Positions 1-5,049 of a stretch of DNA of 5,049 nucleotides are shown here, in pieces; positions within the stretch are counted from its first letter, which is position 1, and each line of letters begins with the position of its first letter. Both the position numbers and the translations under genes were made by a program. The stretch is from an uncultured Clostridia bacterium. GTDB lineage: Bacteria; Bacillota; Clostridia; Oscillospirales; Acutalibacteraceae. The notes below the pieces were generated by a model that ran no database searches, had not been told where the DNA came from, and saw only the letters and a list, made by a program, of their open reading frames with translations. Location: positions 1 to 5,049 of the forward strand of contig CAJOQU010000013.1 in NCBI GenBank assembly GCA_905236975.1. Direction: 5' to 3'.

Positions 1-332
1 ACAATGTAGGAAATGCCCGCGCTTTCGTTCGATTTTTCATAATAGTAAAGAAATTGGCCGTTATCGATTCGCACGGTACGTTCGCCCTCGGTGACATCGT
101 AAATCACAACATCGTTTTCCTCACCGTCTTGGGAAGCGGCGGCCTCTAACTCCGCTTTCACGGCAGCCACATCGGTACCGAGTGTGTAGGGGCATTCGGG
201 AATTGAACCCAACCCCGCGTAGTATTCCAGATCAACCGATGGCGCCGCGGGTTCCTTCTCCTCTTTTTCACAAGCACAGAGCGCCAGTAAAAAAGCGGCG
301 GAAAGGGCGATGCAAAACAGCTTTTTTAACAT
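1..332 (-). CDS. Putative lipoprotein of unknown function (N-terminal part; runs off the window)
   Basis: The reading frame opens with ATG at 332 and stays open for 110 codons to the window edge, so the C-terminus is missing. The N-terminus is a short lipoprotein-type signal: Lys3-Lys4, a hydrophobic stretch from about residue 5 to 18, then a lipobox-like Leu18-Cys19-Ala20-Cys21. Cys21 is the likely lipidated residue. The -2 Cys is unusual, but -3 Leu and -1 Ala fit. An acidic/lysine linker (residues 22-28) follows, as is common where a lipoprotein leaves the membrane. The remainder is a soluble acidic region ending in a Tyr-rich segment (FLYYYEK). I recognise no domain. It probably sits on the outer face of the cytoplasmic membrane. 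The start lies 20 bases after the pncB stop, with AAGGA 10 bases before the ATG, so it looks like the next gene of the operon. The export call is fairly firm; the function is unknown. Confidence 0.8.
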   Translation of the reverse strand, partial: MLKKLFCIALSAAFLLALCACEKEEKEPAAPSVDLEYYAGLGSIPECPYTLGTDVAAVKAELEAAASQDGEENDVVIYDVTEGERTVRIDNGQFLYYYEKSNESAGISYI

Positions 333-342
333 GATTTTTCAG

Positions 343-353
343 TCCTTATCCTT
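343..353 (-). promoter_or_regulatory. Ribosome binding site of the lipoprotein gene
   Basis: Two AAGGA copies read on the minus strand, at 349-353 (touching the pncB stop codon) and 343-347. The nearer one is 10 bases from the ATG at 332 and is the likely Shine-Dalgarno. Its position supports the start and suggests that ribosomes ending pncB can reinitiate here. Confidence 0.6.
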
Positions 354-1795
354 TAGCGTAATTTGTTTAAAAGATCGTTTCGAAGATTCCACAGATCCTC
401 CGAAAGATCCACATAATAGGTATGCGGGTTTTCAAAACGGGTGACCTCATCCCACAGGGAATCCACCTGTTCGGCGCGATAAGCGGAAATTTCCTTGACC
501 GAGGGCGAGGTATAAACCTGTTTGCCGCCGCGGAAAATCGGCACCTGCAATTTTTTGGCCACAAAATCGGTCACAATCTTGCGTTTCCAGGTGTATTCGG
601 GGTCAAAAATCTCATACGGCTCGTCAGAATCGATCTTCTCATGCGCCAGAGTAATCACATCGGCAATGGCTTTGCCGGTGGCACGGTCATAAAGCCGCCA
701 GGGGATCTTCACACCGGGCAGGGTGATTTTAGCGGCGTTTTCACTGATCTTGATTTTGGGAACCATCTGCCCGTTACGCTCGACCGCCGCCAGCTTATAG
801 ACCCCGCCGAAAACGGACTCGCTTGAGGCGGTGATCAGGCGTTCGCCCACGCCGTAGCTGTCCACCTTGGCGCCTTGAAAGATCATGTCCCGGATCAGGT
901 ATTCATCCAGCGAATTGGAAACACAGATCTTACAATCCGGGTAGCCGGCGTCATCCAGCATTTTGCGGGCGCGCTTGGTGATGTAGGTAATATCCCCGCT
1001 GTCGATGCGAATGCCAAGCGGCCGTTTGCCCAGCGGCTTTAAAACCTCGTCAAACACCTTAATCGCGTTGGGAATACCAGATTTCAGCACGTTATAGGTA
1101 TCGACCAACAGCATACAGCTGGAGGGGTATTTTTCAGCGTAGGTTTTAAAGGCGGTATATTCGTCCTCAAACATCTGCACCCAGCTGTGTGCCATGGTAC
1201 CCGAGGCCGGCACGCCGAAATCTTTGGCGGTCAGCACACAGGAGGTGCCGGTACATCCCCCGATAATAGCGGCACGCGCACCGTAATAAGCGGCGCCGTA
1301 ACCATGCGCCCGGCGTGCGCCGAACTCCATAACCGGTCGGCCGGCGGCCGCACGGGTTATGCGGTTGGCCTTGGTGGCAATCAACGACTGATGGTTGATG
1401 GTGAGCAGCAGCATGGTTTCCAGCATCAACGCCTGCATGGCGGGGCCGCGCACCGTGACGATCGGCTCCCGCGGGAAAATGACCGTACCCTCGGGTACCG
1501 CCCAGACATCACATCTAAATTGAAAATCACGCAAATAATCCAAAAACTCGTCCGAAAACAAATGTAAGCCCTTTAAATAAGCAATATCATCCGCGCTGAA
1601 GGTAAGGCCGTTCATATACTCGATCAGCTGTTCGATCCCCGCCATCACGGCGTAGCCGCCATCGTCCGGGATGCGGCGGAAAAACATATCAAAATAGGTG
1701 ATGGTATCCCGCATATCACTGGTGAAGATACCGTTTGCCATGGTCATTTCATACAGATCCATAATCATGGTGAGATTCTTTTCAATTTGTTTCAT
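353..1795 (-). CDS. pncB: Nicotinate phosphoribosyltransferase
   Basis: This enzyme joins nicotinate to PRPP with ATP hydrolysis, giving nicotinate mononucleotide (Preiss-Handler NAD salvage, cytosol). The 480-residue length fits the long bacterial type. Family signatures run in order: the N-terminal TMIMDLYEMTMANG (residues 9-22), EFGARRAHG (157-165), GTMAHSWVQMF (199-209), GIRIDSGD (261-268, phosphoribosyl-binding barrel region) and DSYGVGERLITA (312-323). By analogy with characterised NAPRTases, His203 in the AHS motif should be the residue that is transiently phosphorylated. The C-terminal part (about 390-480) has the extended tail of this subfamily. The start at 1795 places the DLYEMTMA motif at the usual distance from the N-terminus, and a GGGGGA lies 8 bases upstream. 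The gene begins 15 bases after the argS stop, so it is co-transcribed with argS. No key motif is missing. Nicotinamide phosphoribosyltransferase is less likely, given the overall motif pattern. Confidence 0.95.
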   Translation of the reverse strand: MKQIEKNLTMIMDLYEMTMANGIFTSDMRDTITYFDMFFRRIPDDGGYAVMAGIEQLIEYMNGLTFSADDIAYLKGLHLFSDEFLDYLRDFQFRCDVWAVPEGTVIFPREPIVTVRGPAMQALMLETMLLLTINHQSLIATKANRITRAAAGRPVMEFGARRAHGYGAAYYGARAAIIGGCTGTSCVLTAKDFGVPASGTMAHSWVQMFEDEYTAFKTYAEKYPSSCMLLVDTYNVLKSGIPNAIKVFDEVLKPLGKRPLGIRIDSGDITYITKRARKMLDDAGYPDCKICVSNSLDEYLIRDMIFQGAKVDSYGVGERLITASSESVFGGVYKLAAVERNGQMVPKIKISENAAKITLPGVKIPWRLYDRATGKAIADVITLAHEKIDSDEPYEIFDPEYTWKRKIVTDFVAKKLQVPIFRGGKQVYTSPSVKEISAYRAEQVDSLWDEVTRFENPHTYYVDLSEDLWNLRNDLLNKLR

Positions 1796-1810
1796 ACGCC
1801 TATTCCCCCG

Positions 1811-3499
1811 TTACATTTTTTCGGGCGCGGTGACCTTCATGATGGCCAGCACGTTTTCAATGACCGTGGCGGTACTGCGGCAAAGGGTCAAGCGCGCCTG
1901 CATCAGCGGTTCCTCGATCCCCTTTACACGGCAGACAGAGTAAAATTTATGAAATTTGGTAGCAAGCTCCATGACGTAATGGGTCATGCGTGCCGGATCA
2001 TATGCCTTGGCCGAGGCGATGATCTCATCCGTCAAGGCGGCGATGTGCAGGATCAGTTCGCGCTCTTCGGGGGTATTCAAAAGCTTCAGCTCTTCCGCGG
2101 TGCAGGGGCGTTCGGTAATGCCCTCGGCCGCCAAATTGCGGAAGATGCTGCAAATGCGGGCGTGGGCGTACTGCACATAATACACCGGGTTGCTGTTGGA
2201 CTCGTTGACCGCAAGGTCAAGGTCAAAATCAAAATGACTGTTGGGCTCGCGCAGGTTAAAGAAGAACCGTGCCGCATCAATGGGAACCTCGTCAAGCAGG
2301 GTGACCAAGGTGATGGCTTTGCCCGATCGTTTGGAGGCCTTGATGACCTCGCCATCGCGTACTAAGCGCACCATTTGCATCAGCACCACGTCAAGGCGGT
2401 CGGCATCGACCCCCAGCGCCGTCAAAGCGGCCTTTAAGCGCGGCACATAACCATGGTGGTCAGCGCCGAAAATATTGACGGCCTTGTCAAACCCACGAAC
2501 GACCAATTTGTTATAGTGATAGGCAATATCAGGCACCACATAGGTCGGAACGCCGTTGGCACGCACCAGCACAAAATCCTTATCACACCCGAAATCGGTC
2601 GCTTTGAACCAAAGCGCGCCCTCCTGCTCATAAGTATAGCCGCTTTGTTTGAGCAGCTCAATAATACGGGTGGTCTCACCGCTTTGGTGCAGACTGCTTT
2701 CCTTAAACCAGGTATCGTATTGAATGCGGTATTTGGCAAGATCTTCCTGCAGGCAGTCAATGTTTTTCGGCAGGGCGAATTCCACCAGCGCCGCACGGCG
2801 CTCCGCTTCCGGCTTTTGTACAAAGCTGTCGCCGTGCAGGGCGGCAAAGGCCTTGGCGTGATCGATGATGTCTTCCCCGTGGTAAGAGTCCTCCGGCATT
2901 TCAATGCCGTCTTGGTAAAGCTGTAAGTAACGTAAATCCAGCGAAAGACCGAATTTGTTGATTTGGTTGCCCGCGTCGTTGATATAAAATTCGCGCTCTA
3001 CCCGGTAACCCGCCGTTTCCAGTACGGCGGACAGGCAGTCGCCCAATGCGCCGCCGCGTGCGTTGCCGATATGCATGGGGCCGGTGGGATTGGCCGATAC
3101 AAACTCCACCAGCACGCGCTTGCCCTCGCCGAAATTGCTTTTACCGTAATCCCGGCCTTTTTGGGCGGCGTCCAGCAAAATATCGGCGTAATAATCGTCT
3201 GACAAAAAGAAATTCATAAAACCGGGGCCCGCGATCTCGCACTTTTCAATATAAGTGCCTGTAAAATCCATGTGAGCCAGTAAAATTTCAGCGATCTGGC
3301 GCGGCGCTTTGCGAAAGGTCTTCGCCCACACCATGGCCGCGTTGACAGCATAATCGCCATGCTCGCGGTCGGTCGGAGCCGACACCGTAAAGGCGGGCGG
3401 CTCGGCTTGATCAAGAGCGCCTTCGCGCATACTATTTTGAACGGCGCTCAGCACCGTCTCGCTTACCTGTTCCTTTGCTTTTGAAACCAACAACGACAT
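1811..3499 (-). CDS. argS: Arginyl-tRNA synthetase
   Basis: This class I aminoacyl-tRNA synthetase charges tRNA-Arg with arginine, using ATP, in the cytosol. At 562 residues it has the usual length. The N-terminal additional domain carries the TDREHGDYAVNAAM block (43-56). The catalytic Rossmann domain follows, with ANPTGPMHIGNARGG (136-150) containing the HIGH-type signature His143-Ile-Gly-Asn146. The second class I signature is the KASKR variant at 387-391, within VIKASKRSGKAITL. The anticodon-binding domain opens with NPVYYVQYAHARI (437-449), and the protein ends in APEKM, the typical ArgRS finish with a terminal Met. The ATG at 3499 is 2 bases after the stop of the upstream gene. Its strong Shine-Dalgarno (AGGAGAGG) lies inside the end of that gene, so translation is likely coupled. 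A neighbouring DUF1934 gene is also seen next to argS in Bacillus. Nothing is odd in the catalytic motifs. Confidence 0.98.
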   Translation of the reverse strand: MSLLVSKAKEQVSETVLSAVQNSMREGALDQAEPPAFTVSAPTDREHGDYAVNAAMVWAKTFRKAPRQIAEILLAHMDFTGTYIEKCEIAGPGFMNFFLSDDYYADILLDAAQKGRDYGKSNFGEGKRVLVEFVSANPTGPMHIGNARGGALGDCLSAVLETAGYRVEREFYINDAGNQINKFGLSLDLRYLQLYQDGIEMPEDSYHGEDIIDHAKAFAALHGDSFVQKPEAERRAALVEFALPKNIDCLQEDLAKYRIQYDTWFKESSLHQSGETTRIIELLKQSGYTYEQEGALWFKATDFGCDKDFVLVRANGVPTYVVPDIAYHYNKLVVRGFDKAVNIFGADHHGYVPRLKAALTALGVDADRLDVVLMQMVRLVRDGEVIKASKRSGKAITLVTLLDEVPIDAARFFFNLREPNSHFDFDLDLAVNESNSNPVYYVQYAHARICSIFRNLAAEGITERPCTAEELKLLNTPEERELILHIAALTDEIIASAKAYDPARMTHYVMELATKFHKFYSVCRVKGIEEPLMQARLTLCRSTATVIENVLAIMKVTAPEKM

Positions 3500-3501
3500 T
3501 T

Positions 3502-3927
3502 TTATGAACCTCTCCTGACAGAAATTTTAACCGTATTGCGGCTGAGCGGACGAGAATCGGAATCCAGCGTGTAGCACATAAAAAGGGTTCCGCCTTCTTC
3601 GGTGAACCGATGCTCGACCGATTCCCCCAAAACGCCGATCTGCATTTCACCGTAAGGCGTGCTGTAGGGGGAAACGTGGCGTTTGCCTTTTTCGATCACC
3701 AGACGACTTTGAAATAGCCCGGTACGCTGCATCACCACCGAACTGTCCGATCGGAGGAACAGCGTGGTCCTGGCGTTTTCAAGACCGGTGGCCTCGCTTT
3801 CATCGTACGAAAGAAAGAATTCCCCGTCCTTCATGCCAAAGCGCCCGCGCGTGGTGAAAGAAACCTCATTTTTTTCACCATCCGCCGTCTGTGTTCCCCT
3901 AATCTCAATCCTTACGTCCTGAATCAT
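3502..3927 (-). CDS. DUF1934 family protein (YwiB-like beta-barrel)
   Basis: This is a 141-residue member of DUF1934, the family of Bacillus subtilis YwiB. It is a small cytosolic protein with a calycin-like beta-barrel fold and no established biochemical role. The visible family hallmarks are a TTRGRF block (25-30), FFLSYDESEATGLE (37-50), and RLVIEKGKRHVSPYSTPYGEM (75-95), followed by a strand-rich C-terminus. The family's usual size matches. I chose the ATG at 3927 over the longer GTG start at 3957. The ATG overlaps the murI stop as ATGA, places the first beta strand (DVRIEIRG) at the N-terminus as in relatives, and is preceded by GGAG and AGAGGG. The extra 10 residues of the longer form would lie wholly inside murI and look non-conserved. 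It sits between murI and argS; YwiB is likewise beside argS in Bacillus. That suggests a housekeeping role linked to translation, but this is only inference. Confidence 0.9.
   Translation of the reverse strand: MIQDVRIEIRGTQTADGEKNEVSFTTRGRFGMKDGEFFLSYDESEATGLENARTTLFLRSDSSVVMQRTGLFQSRLVIEKGKRHVSPYSTPYGEMQIGVLGESVEHRFTEEGGTLFMCYTLDSDSRPLSRNTVKISVRRGS
3509..3516 (-). promoter_or_regulatory. Ribosome binding site of argS
   Basis: AGGAGAGG on the minus strand, ending 9 bases before the argS ATG (3499). It lies within the last codons of the upstream DUF1934 gene. It is the strongest Shine-Dalgarno in the window and fixes the argS start. Confidence 0.75.
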
Positions 3928-4736
3928 AGACCCTCTAACTCCACAAGCTCTACGCACGTTTCATCCATGGGCTTACCAAGCAAAATCGAGGCGGTCTTTT
4001 GAAAAGACTGGGTTTTATCAGTCACAAAAAAGCGCTGTTGACCGCCCCCGTCGGCATTGAAAAGCCCCGTGGCCGAAAGATAATCTTGAATTGCGGCCGC
4101 GACCGCCACGCCCGGATCGATTAACGTTATTTCGCCTACGACCGCTCGAATGGCATGTCGCAGCAACGGATAATGGGTACACCCTAAAATCAAGGTGTCA
4201 CACCCCGCACGAATAATGGGGTCAACATACCGCGCCACAACCGCGTTTACCAATTCATCACCGGCATCGACCCAGCCTTCCTCCACAATGGGAACAAACA
4301 TCGGGCAGGCGCAGGCCGTCACCTGTGCGGTGGGATCCAGCGCCGCGATAGCCTGTTTGTGGCTGCCGCTGCCTACGGTTGCCGCCGTGCCGATCACCCC
4401 GATTTTATGATTGCGGGTAACCCGCACCGCTTCACGCGCGGCGTGGGTGATCATTTCGAAAAACGGAACCGGCAAAGCATAGCCTGTATCCGCCGCGACC
4501 GATGACACCGTTCCGCAGGCGGCGACGATCAGCTTGACGTTATGCTGCAACAAAAATTTTTCATCATCCACAGCATACTTGCGGATGATTTCTTTGCCGC
4601 GATTGCCATAAGGCACGCGCCCGGTATCGCCAAAATAGACGATATCTTCCTTCGGAAGGCGATGAGCGATCTCCCGCATGACGGTAAGACCCCCAAGCCC
4701 CGAATCAAAAACACCGATTGCACGGCTGTCTGCCAT
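3924..4736 (-). CDS. murI: Glutamate racemase
   Basis: This cofactor-independent racemase interconverts L- and D-glutamate, supplying D-Glu for MurD in peptidoglycan precursor synthesis (cytosol). At 270 residues it has the normal length. Motifs run in order: IGVFDSGLGGLTV (7-19, with Asp11 and Ser12), DTGRVPYGNRG (37-47), the first catalytic cysteine Cys74 in VAACGTVSS, CPMFVPIVEEGW (144-155), and the second catalytic cysteine Cys186 in LILGCTHYP (with His188). By family knowledge the two cysteines act as the acid/base pair on opposite faces of the substrate. The odd point is Gly75, where most MurI proteins have Asn (Cys-Asn-Thr). Both cysteines are intact, so activity is expected. The start at 4736 has AAGGGG 8 bases upstream. 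murI is the first gene of the operon and overlaps the DUF1934 gene by 4 bases. An aspartate racemase is less likely because the full MurI motif set is present. Confidence 0.95.
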   Translation of the reverse strand: MADSRAIGVFDSGLGGLTVMREIAHRLPKEDIVYFGDTGRVPYGNRGKEIIRKYAVDDEKFLLQHNVKLIVAACGTVSSVAADTGYALPVPFFEMITHAAREAVRVTRNHKIGVIGTAATVGSGSHKQAIAALDPTAQVTACACPMFVPIVEEGWVDAGDELVNAVVARYVDPIIRAGCDTLILGCTHYPLLRHAIRAVVGEITLIDPGVAVAAAIQDYLSATGLFNADGGGQQRFFVTDKTQSFQKTASILLGKPMDETCVELVELEGL

Positions 4737-4744
4737 GCCATCAA

Positions 4745-4750
4745 CCCCTT
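4745..4750 (-). promoter_or_regulatory. Ribosome binding site of murI
   Basis: AAGGGG on the minus strand, 8 bases before the ATG at 4736. It selects this ATG over another ATG 4 bases upstream (4738-4740) that is in a different frame. Confidence 0.65.
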
Positions 4751-4790
4751 ATATATTCGCTCATAGCTATTCTATTTTTATGTAGTCACG

Positions 4791-4799
4791 ATCATACCA
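4791..4799 (-). promoter_or_regulatory. Candidate extended -10 promoter of the murI operon
   Basis: The minus strand reads TGGTATGAT, an extended -10 element (TGn followed by TATGAT, five of six matches to TATAAT). Transcription would start near 4784 and leave a 5' leader of about 48 bases before murI. The hexamer 17 bases further upstream (4814-4819, minus strand TATCAA) is a poor -35, which fits a promoter relying on the TG extension or on an activator. No better sigma-A site was found between 4737 and 4800. This is a motif call only. Confidence 0.45.
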
Positions 4800-4804
4800 T
4801 GCTT

Positions 4805-4823
4805 GCCGTATCTTTGATACGGC
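4805..4823. promoter_or_regulatory. Perfect 8-3-8 palindrome over both promoters' -35 region (candidate operator)
   Basis: GCCGTATC, a TTT spacer and GATACGGC form a perfect 19-base inverted repeat. It contains the -35 box of the plus-strand promoter and lies where the -35 of the divergent murI promoter would be. It has no T-run on either strand, so it is not a terminator. The location suits a binding site for a dimeric regulator acting on both promoters. A simple hairpin belonging to the neighbouring hairpin chain is the alternative. No regulator gene is visible in the window. Confidence 0.4.
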
Positions 4824-4842
4824 GAGAAAACGCGTCTATAAT
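4814..4842 (+). promoter_or_regulatory. Strong candidate sigma-A promoter pointing away from murI
   Basis: The plus strand has TTGATA (4814-4819, five of six matches to TTGACA), a spacer of exactly 17 bases, and a perfect TATAAT (4837-4842). Transcription would begin at about 4849 and run rightward through the hairpin chain toward the window end. It is divergent from murI. The only open frame near its path inside the window is a possible ATG at 5031, so its product is a structured RNA or a gene mostly outside the window. Confidence 0.6.
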
Positions 4843-4846
4843 TTGT

Positions 4847-4870
4847 ATGATAGCTTGATAAAGCTATCAT
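4847..4870. repeat. Hairpin: 10 bp stem, GATA loop
   Basis: ATGATAGCTT, GATA, AAGCTATCAT: a perfect 10 bp inverted repeat. It begins about where the plus-strand transcript would start, so it would form the very 5' end of that RNA. It directly abuts the next hairpin with no spacer, which would allow coaxial stacking. Confidence 0.75.
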
Positions 4871-4897
4871 GAGAGTGTCGAAAAAGTCGACACTCTC
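4871..4897. repeat. Hairpin: 11 bp stem, AAAAG loop
   Basis: GAGAGTGTCGA (4871-4881) and TCGACACTCTC (4887-4897) form a perfect 11 bp stem around a 5-base loop. It is followed by TTGG, not a T-run, so it is not an intrinsic terminator on the plus strand. On the minus strand it is followed by ATGATAG, again with no T-run. Confidence 0.75.
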
Positions 4898-4960
4898 TTG
4901 GCGGAAATGCCGTTCGCCGAAAACCCACCGGGTTTTCGGACTGCACTCTACTCCCGCCAA
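4898..4960. repeat. Nested stems: 7 bp outer stem enclosing a 10 bp hairpin
   Basis: The outer pair is TTGGCGG (4898-4904) with CCGCCAA (4954-4960). Inside it lies a perfect hairpin of CCGAAAACCC (4917-4926) and GGGTTTTCGG (4930-4939) with a 3-base ACC loop. The nesting gives a two-level stem with asymmetric internal loops, more like a folded RNA than a lone palindrome. The inner stem looks like A4-stem-T4, but its G:C core is short, so it would be a weak terminator at best. Confidence 0.6.
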
Positions 4961-4978
4961 TACCACCCTCGTGTCCTT

Positions 4979-5004
4979 GAAAACCGCTTTATCAAGCGGT
5001 TTTC
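4979..5004. terminator. A4-stem-T4 hairpin, possible weak bidirectional terminator
   Basis: GAAAACCGCTT (4979-4989), a TATC loop and AAGCGGTTTTC (4994-5004) form a perfect 11 bp stem. Its symmetric AAAA-CCGCTT / AAGCGG-TTTT layout resembles a bidirectional intrinsic terminator, but the T-run is only four bases and is interrupted by C on both strands. It could weakly stop the plus-strand transcript or an upstream minus-strand gene. It could equally be just one more stem of the hairpin chain. Confidence 0.3.
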
Positions 5005-5016
5005 GCTTACAAGGAG

Positions 5017-5045
5017 TTTTTCTGCCGCACATGTCGGCAGAAAAA
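5017..5045. repeat. Hairpin with TTTTT before and AAAAA after the stem
   Basis: TTTTTCTGCCG (5017-5027) pairs perfectly with CGGCAGAAAAA (5035-5045), with a 7-base loop containing the palindrome ACATGT. The T-run comes before the stem and the A-run after it on both strands. This is the reverse of an intrinsic terminator. The apical loop holds an ATG on the plus strand (5031-5033). Confidence 0.7.
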
Positions 5046-5049
5046 CCCA
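5031..5049 (+). CDS. Possible start of a divergent gene (first six codons only)
   Basis: AAGGAG at 5011-5016 on the plus strand is followed, 14 bases later, by an ATG at 5031. The frame reads Met-Ser-Ala-Glu-Lys-Pro before the window ends. The strong plus-strand promoter upstream makes a rightward gene plausible. The spacing is longer than ideal, and the ATG lies in the loop of the 5017-5045 hairpin. The AAGGA could also pair with TCCTT at 4974-4978. With six codons visible this is a hint, not an established gene. Confidence 0.15.

Larger units (their letters stand above)
4847..5045. repeat. Chain of perfect inverted repeats (multi-hairpin intergenic element)
   Basis: Almost 200 bases consist largely of consecutive exact inverted repeats: 4847-4870, 4871-4897, 4917-4939 (enclosed by a second stem at 4898-4904/4954-4960), 4979-5004 and 5017-5045. 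None ends in a long T-run, so this is not a simple terminator stack. The 12-base core of the first hairpin (4853-4864) is the exact reverse complement of the core of the fourth (4986-4997). The two could therefore pair with each other and close the middle into a multibranched fold. The strong plus-strand promoter lies just upstream. Possible identities are a structured non-coding RNA, a regulated 5' leader, or a dispersed palindromic repeat. I recognise no Rfam family in it. Together with 4737-4846 it makes up the 313-base gene-free stretch upstream of murI. Confidence 0.7.

Noticed and set aside
1787..2365. Plus-strand open frame of 192 codons across the argS/pncB junction
   Set aside because: It is antisense to two well-supported genes, has no recognisable motif and is explained by the codon bias of the opposite strand.
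2453..2926. Long plus-strand open frame of 157 codons within argS
   Set aside because: It is a shadow of argS, whose frame carries all the class I synthetase motifs. The antisense translation shows no domain and has no ribosome site.
3928..3957. Ten-residue N-terminal extension of the DUF1934 protein from a GTG start
   Set aside because: It lies fully inside murI and has no family similarity. The ATG at 3927 forms the typical ATGA overlap with a ribosome site.
4769..4774. Alternative murI -10 box TAGAAT on the minus strand
   Set aside because: No acceptable -35 occurs at 16-18 bases and there is no TG extension. The TGGTATGAT site at 4791-4799 is better.
4954..4969. T-box-like AGGGTGGTA on the minus strand, tempting because argS is in the downstream operon
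   Set aside because: The canonical continuation ACCGCG is replaced by ATTGGCGG. No terminator with a T-run follows, and the expected Stem I region shows only the simple hairpins or lies outside the window. A covariance search would settle it.
4778..5032. An 84-codon minus-strand open frame upstream of murI
   Set aside because: It starts inside one hairpin, runs through all the perfect inverted repeats and both promoter motifs, and has no Shine-Dalgarno before its ATG. Its codons are dictated by palindromes rather than by protein constraint.
5017..5045. Intrinsic terminator at the window end
   Set aside because: The T-run is before and the A-run after the stem on both strands, the opposite of terminator polarity.

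Overview
The window reads as a compact minus-strand operon from a Bacillota genome, most likely a Clostridia lineage (Oscillospiraceae-like). The pairing of argS with a DUF1934 (YwiB-type) gene, also found in Bacillus, supports Bacillota. The finer placement is inference from protein style and cannot be proved without a search.

In transcription order (right to left) the operon is: murI (glutamate racemase, 3924-4736), a DUF1934/YwiB-like beta-barrel protein (3502-3927), argS (arginyl-tRNA synthetase, 1811-3499), a nicotinate phosphoribosyltransferase of the pncB type (353-1795), and the first 110 codons of a lipoprotein that leaves the window at base 1. Junctions are very tight: a 4-base ATGA overlap, then gaps of 2, 15 and 20 bases. 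There is no room for internal terminators, so one mRNA with translational coupling is likely. The genes supply D-glutamate for peptidoglycan, charged tRNA-Arg and NAD salvage. This is a housekeeping growth set rather than a single pathway.

The only sizeable non-coding stretch is 4737-5049, upstream of murI. Its murI-proximal part holds the murI ribosome binding site and an extended -10 promoter (4791-4799). Back to back with it is a near-consensus sigma-A promoter on the plus strand (TTGATA, 17-base spacer, TATAAT; 4814-4842). A perfect 8-3-8 palindrome (4805-4823) covers the plus-strand -35 box and the -35 position of the murI promoter, so it could be a shared operator. From 4847 to 5045 the sequence is a chain of perfect inverted repeats (10-11 bp stems, plus a 7 bp outer stem). 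It would be transcribed by the plus-strand promoter and ends with an AAGGAG and an ATG at the window edge. This may be a structured non-coding RNA, a structured leader of a divergent gene lying mostly outside the window, or a dispersed multi-hairpin repeat. It is the least explained part of the window. The four complete genes are ordinary apart from an unusual Cys-Gly-Thr at the first catalytic cysteine of MurI.
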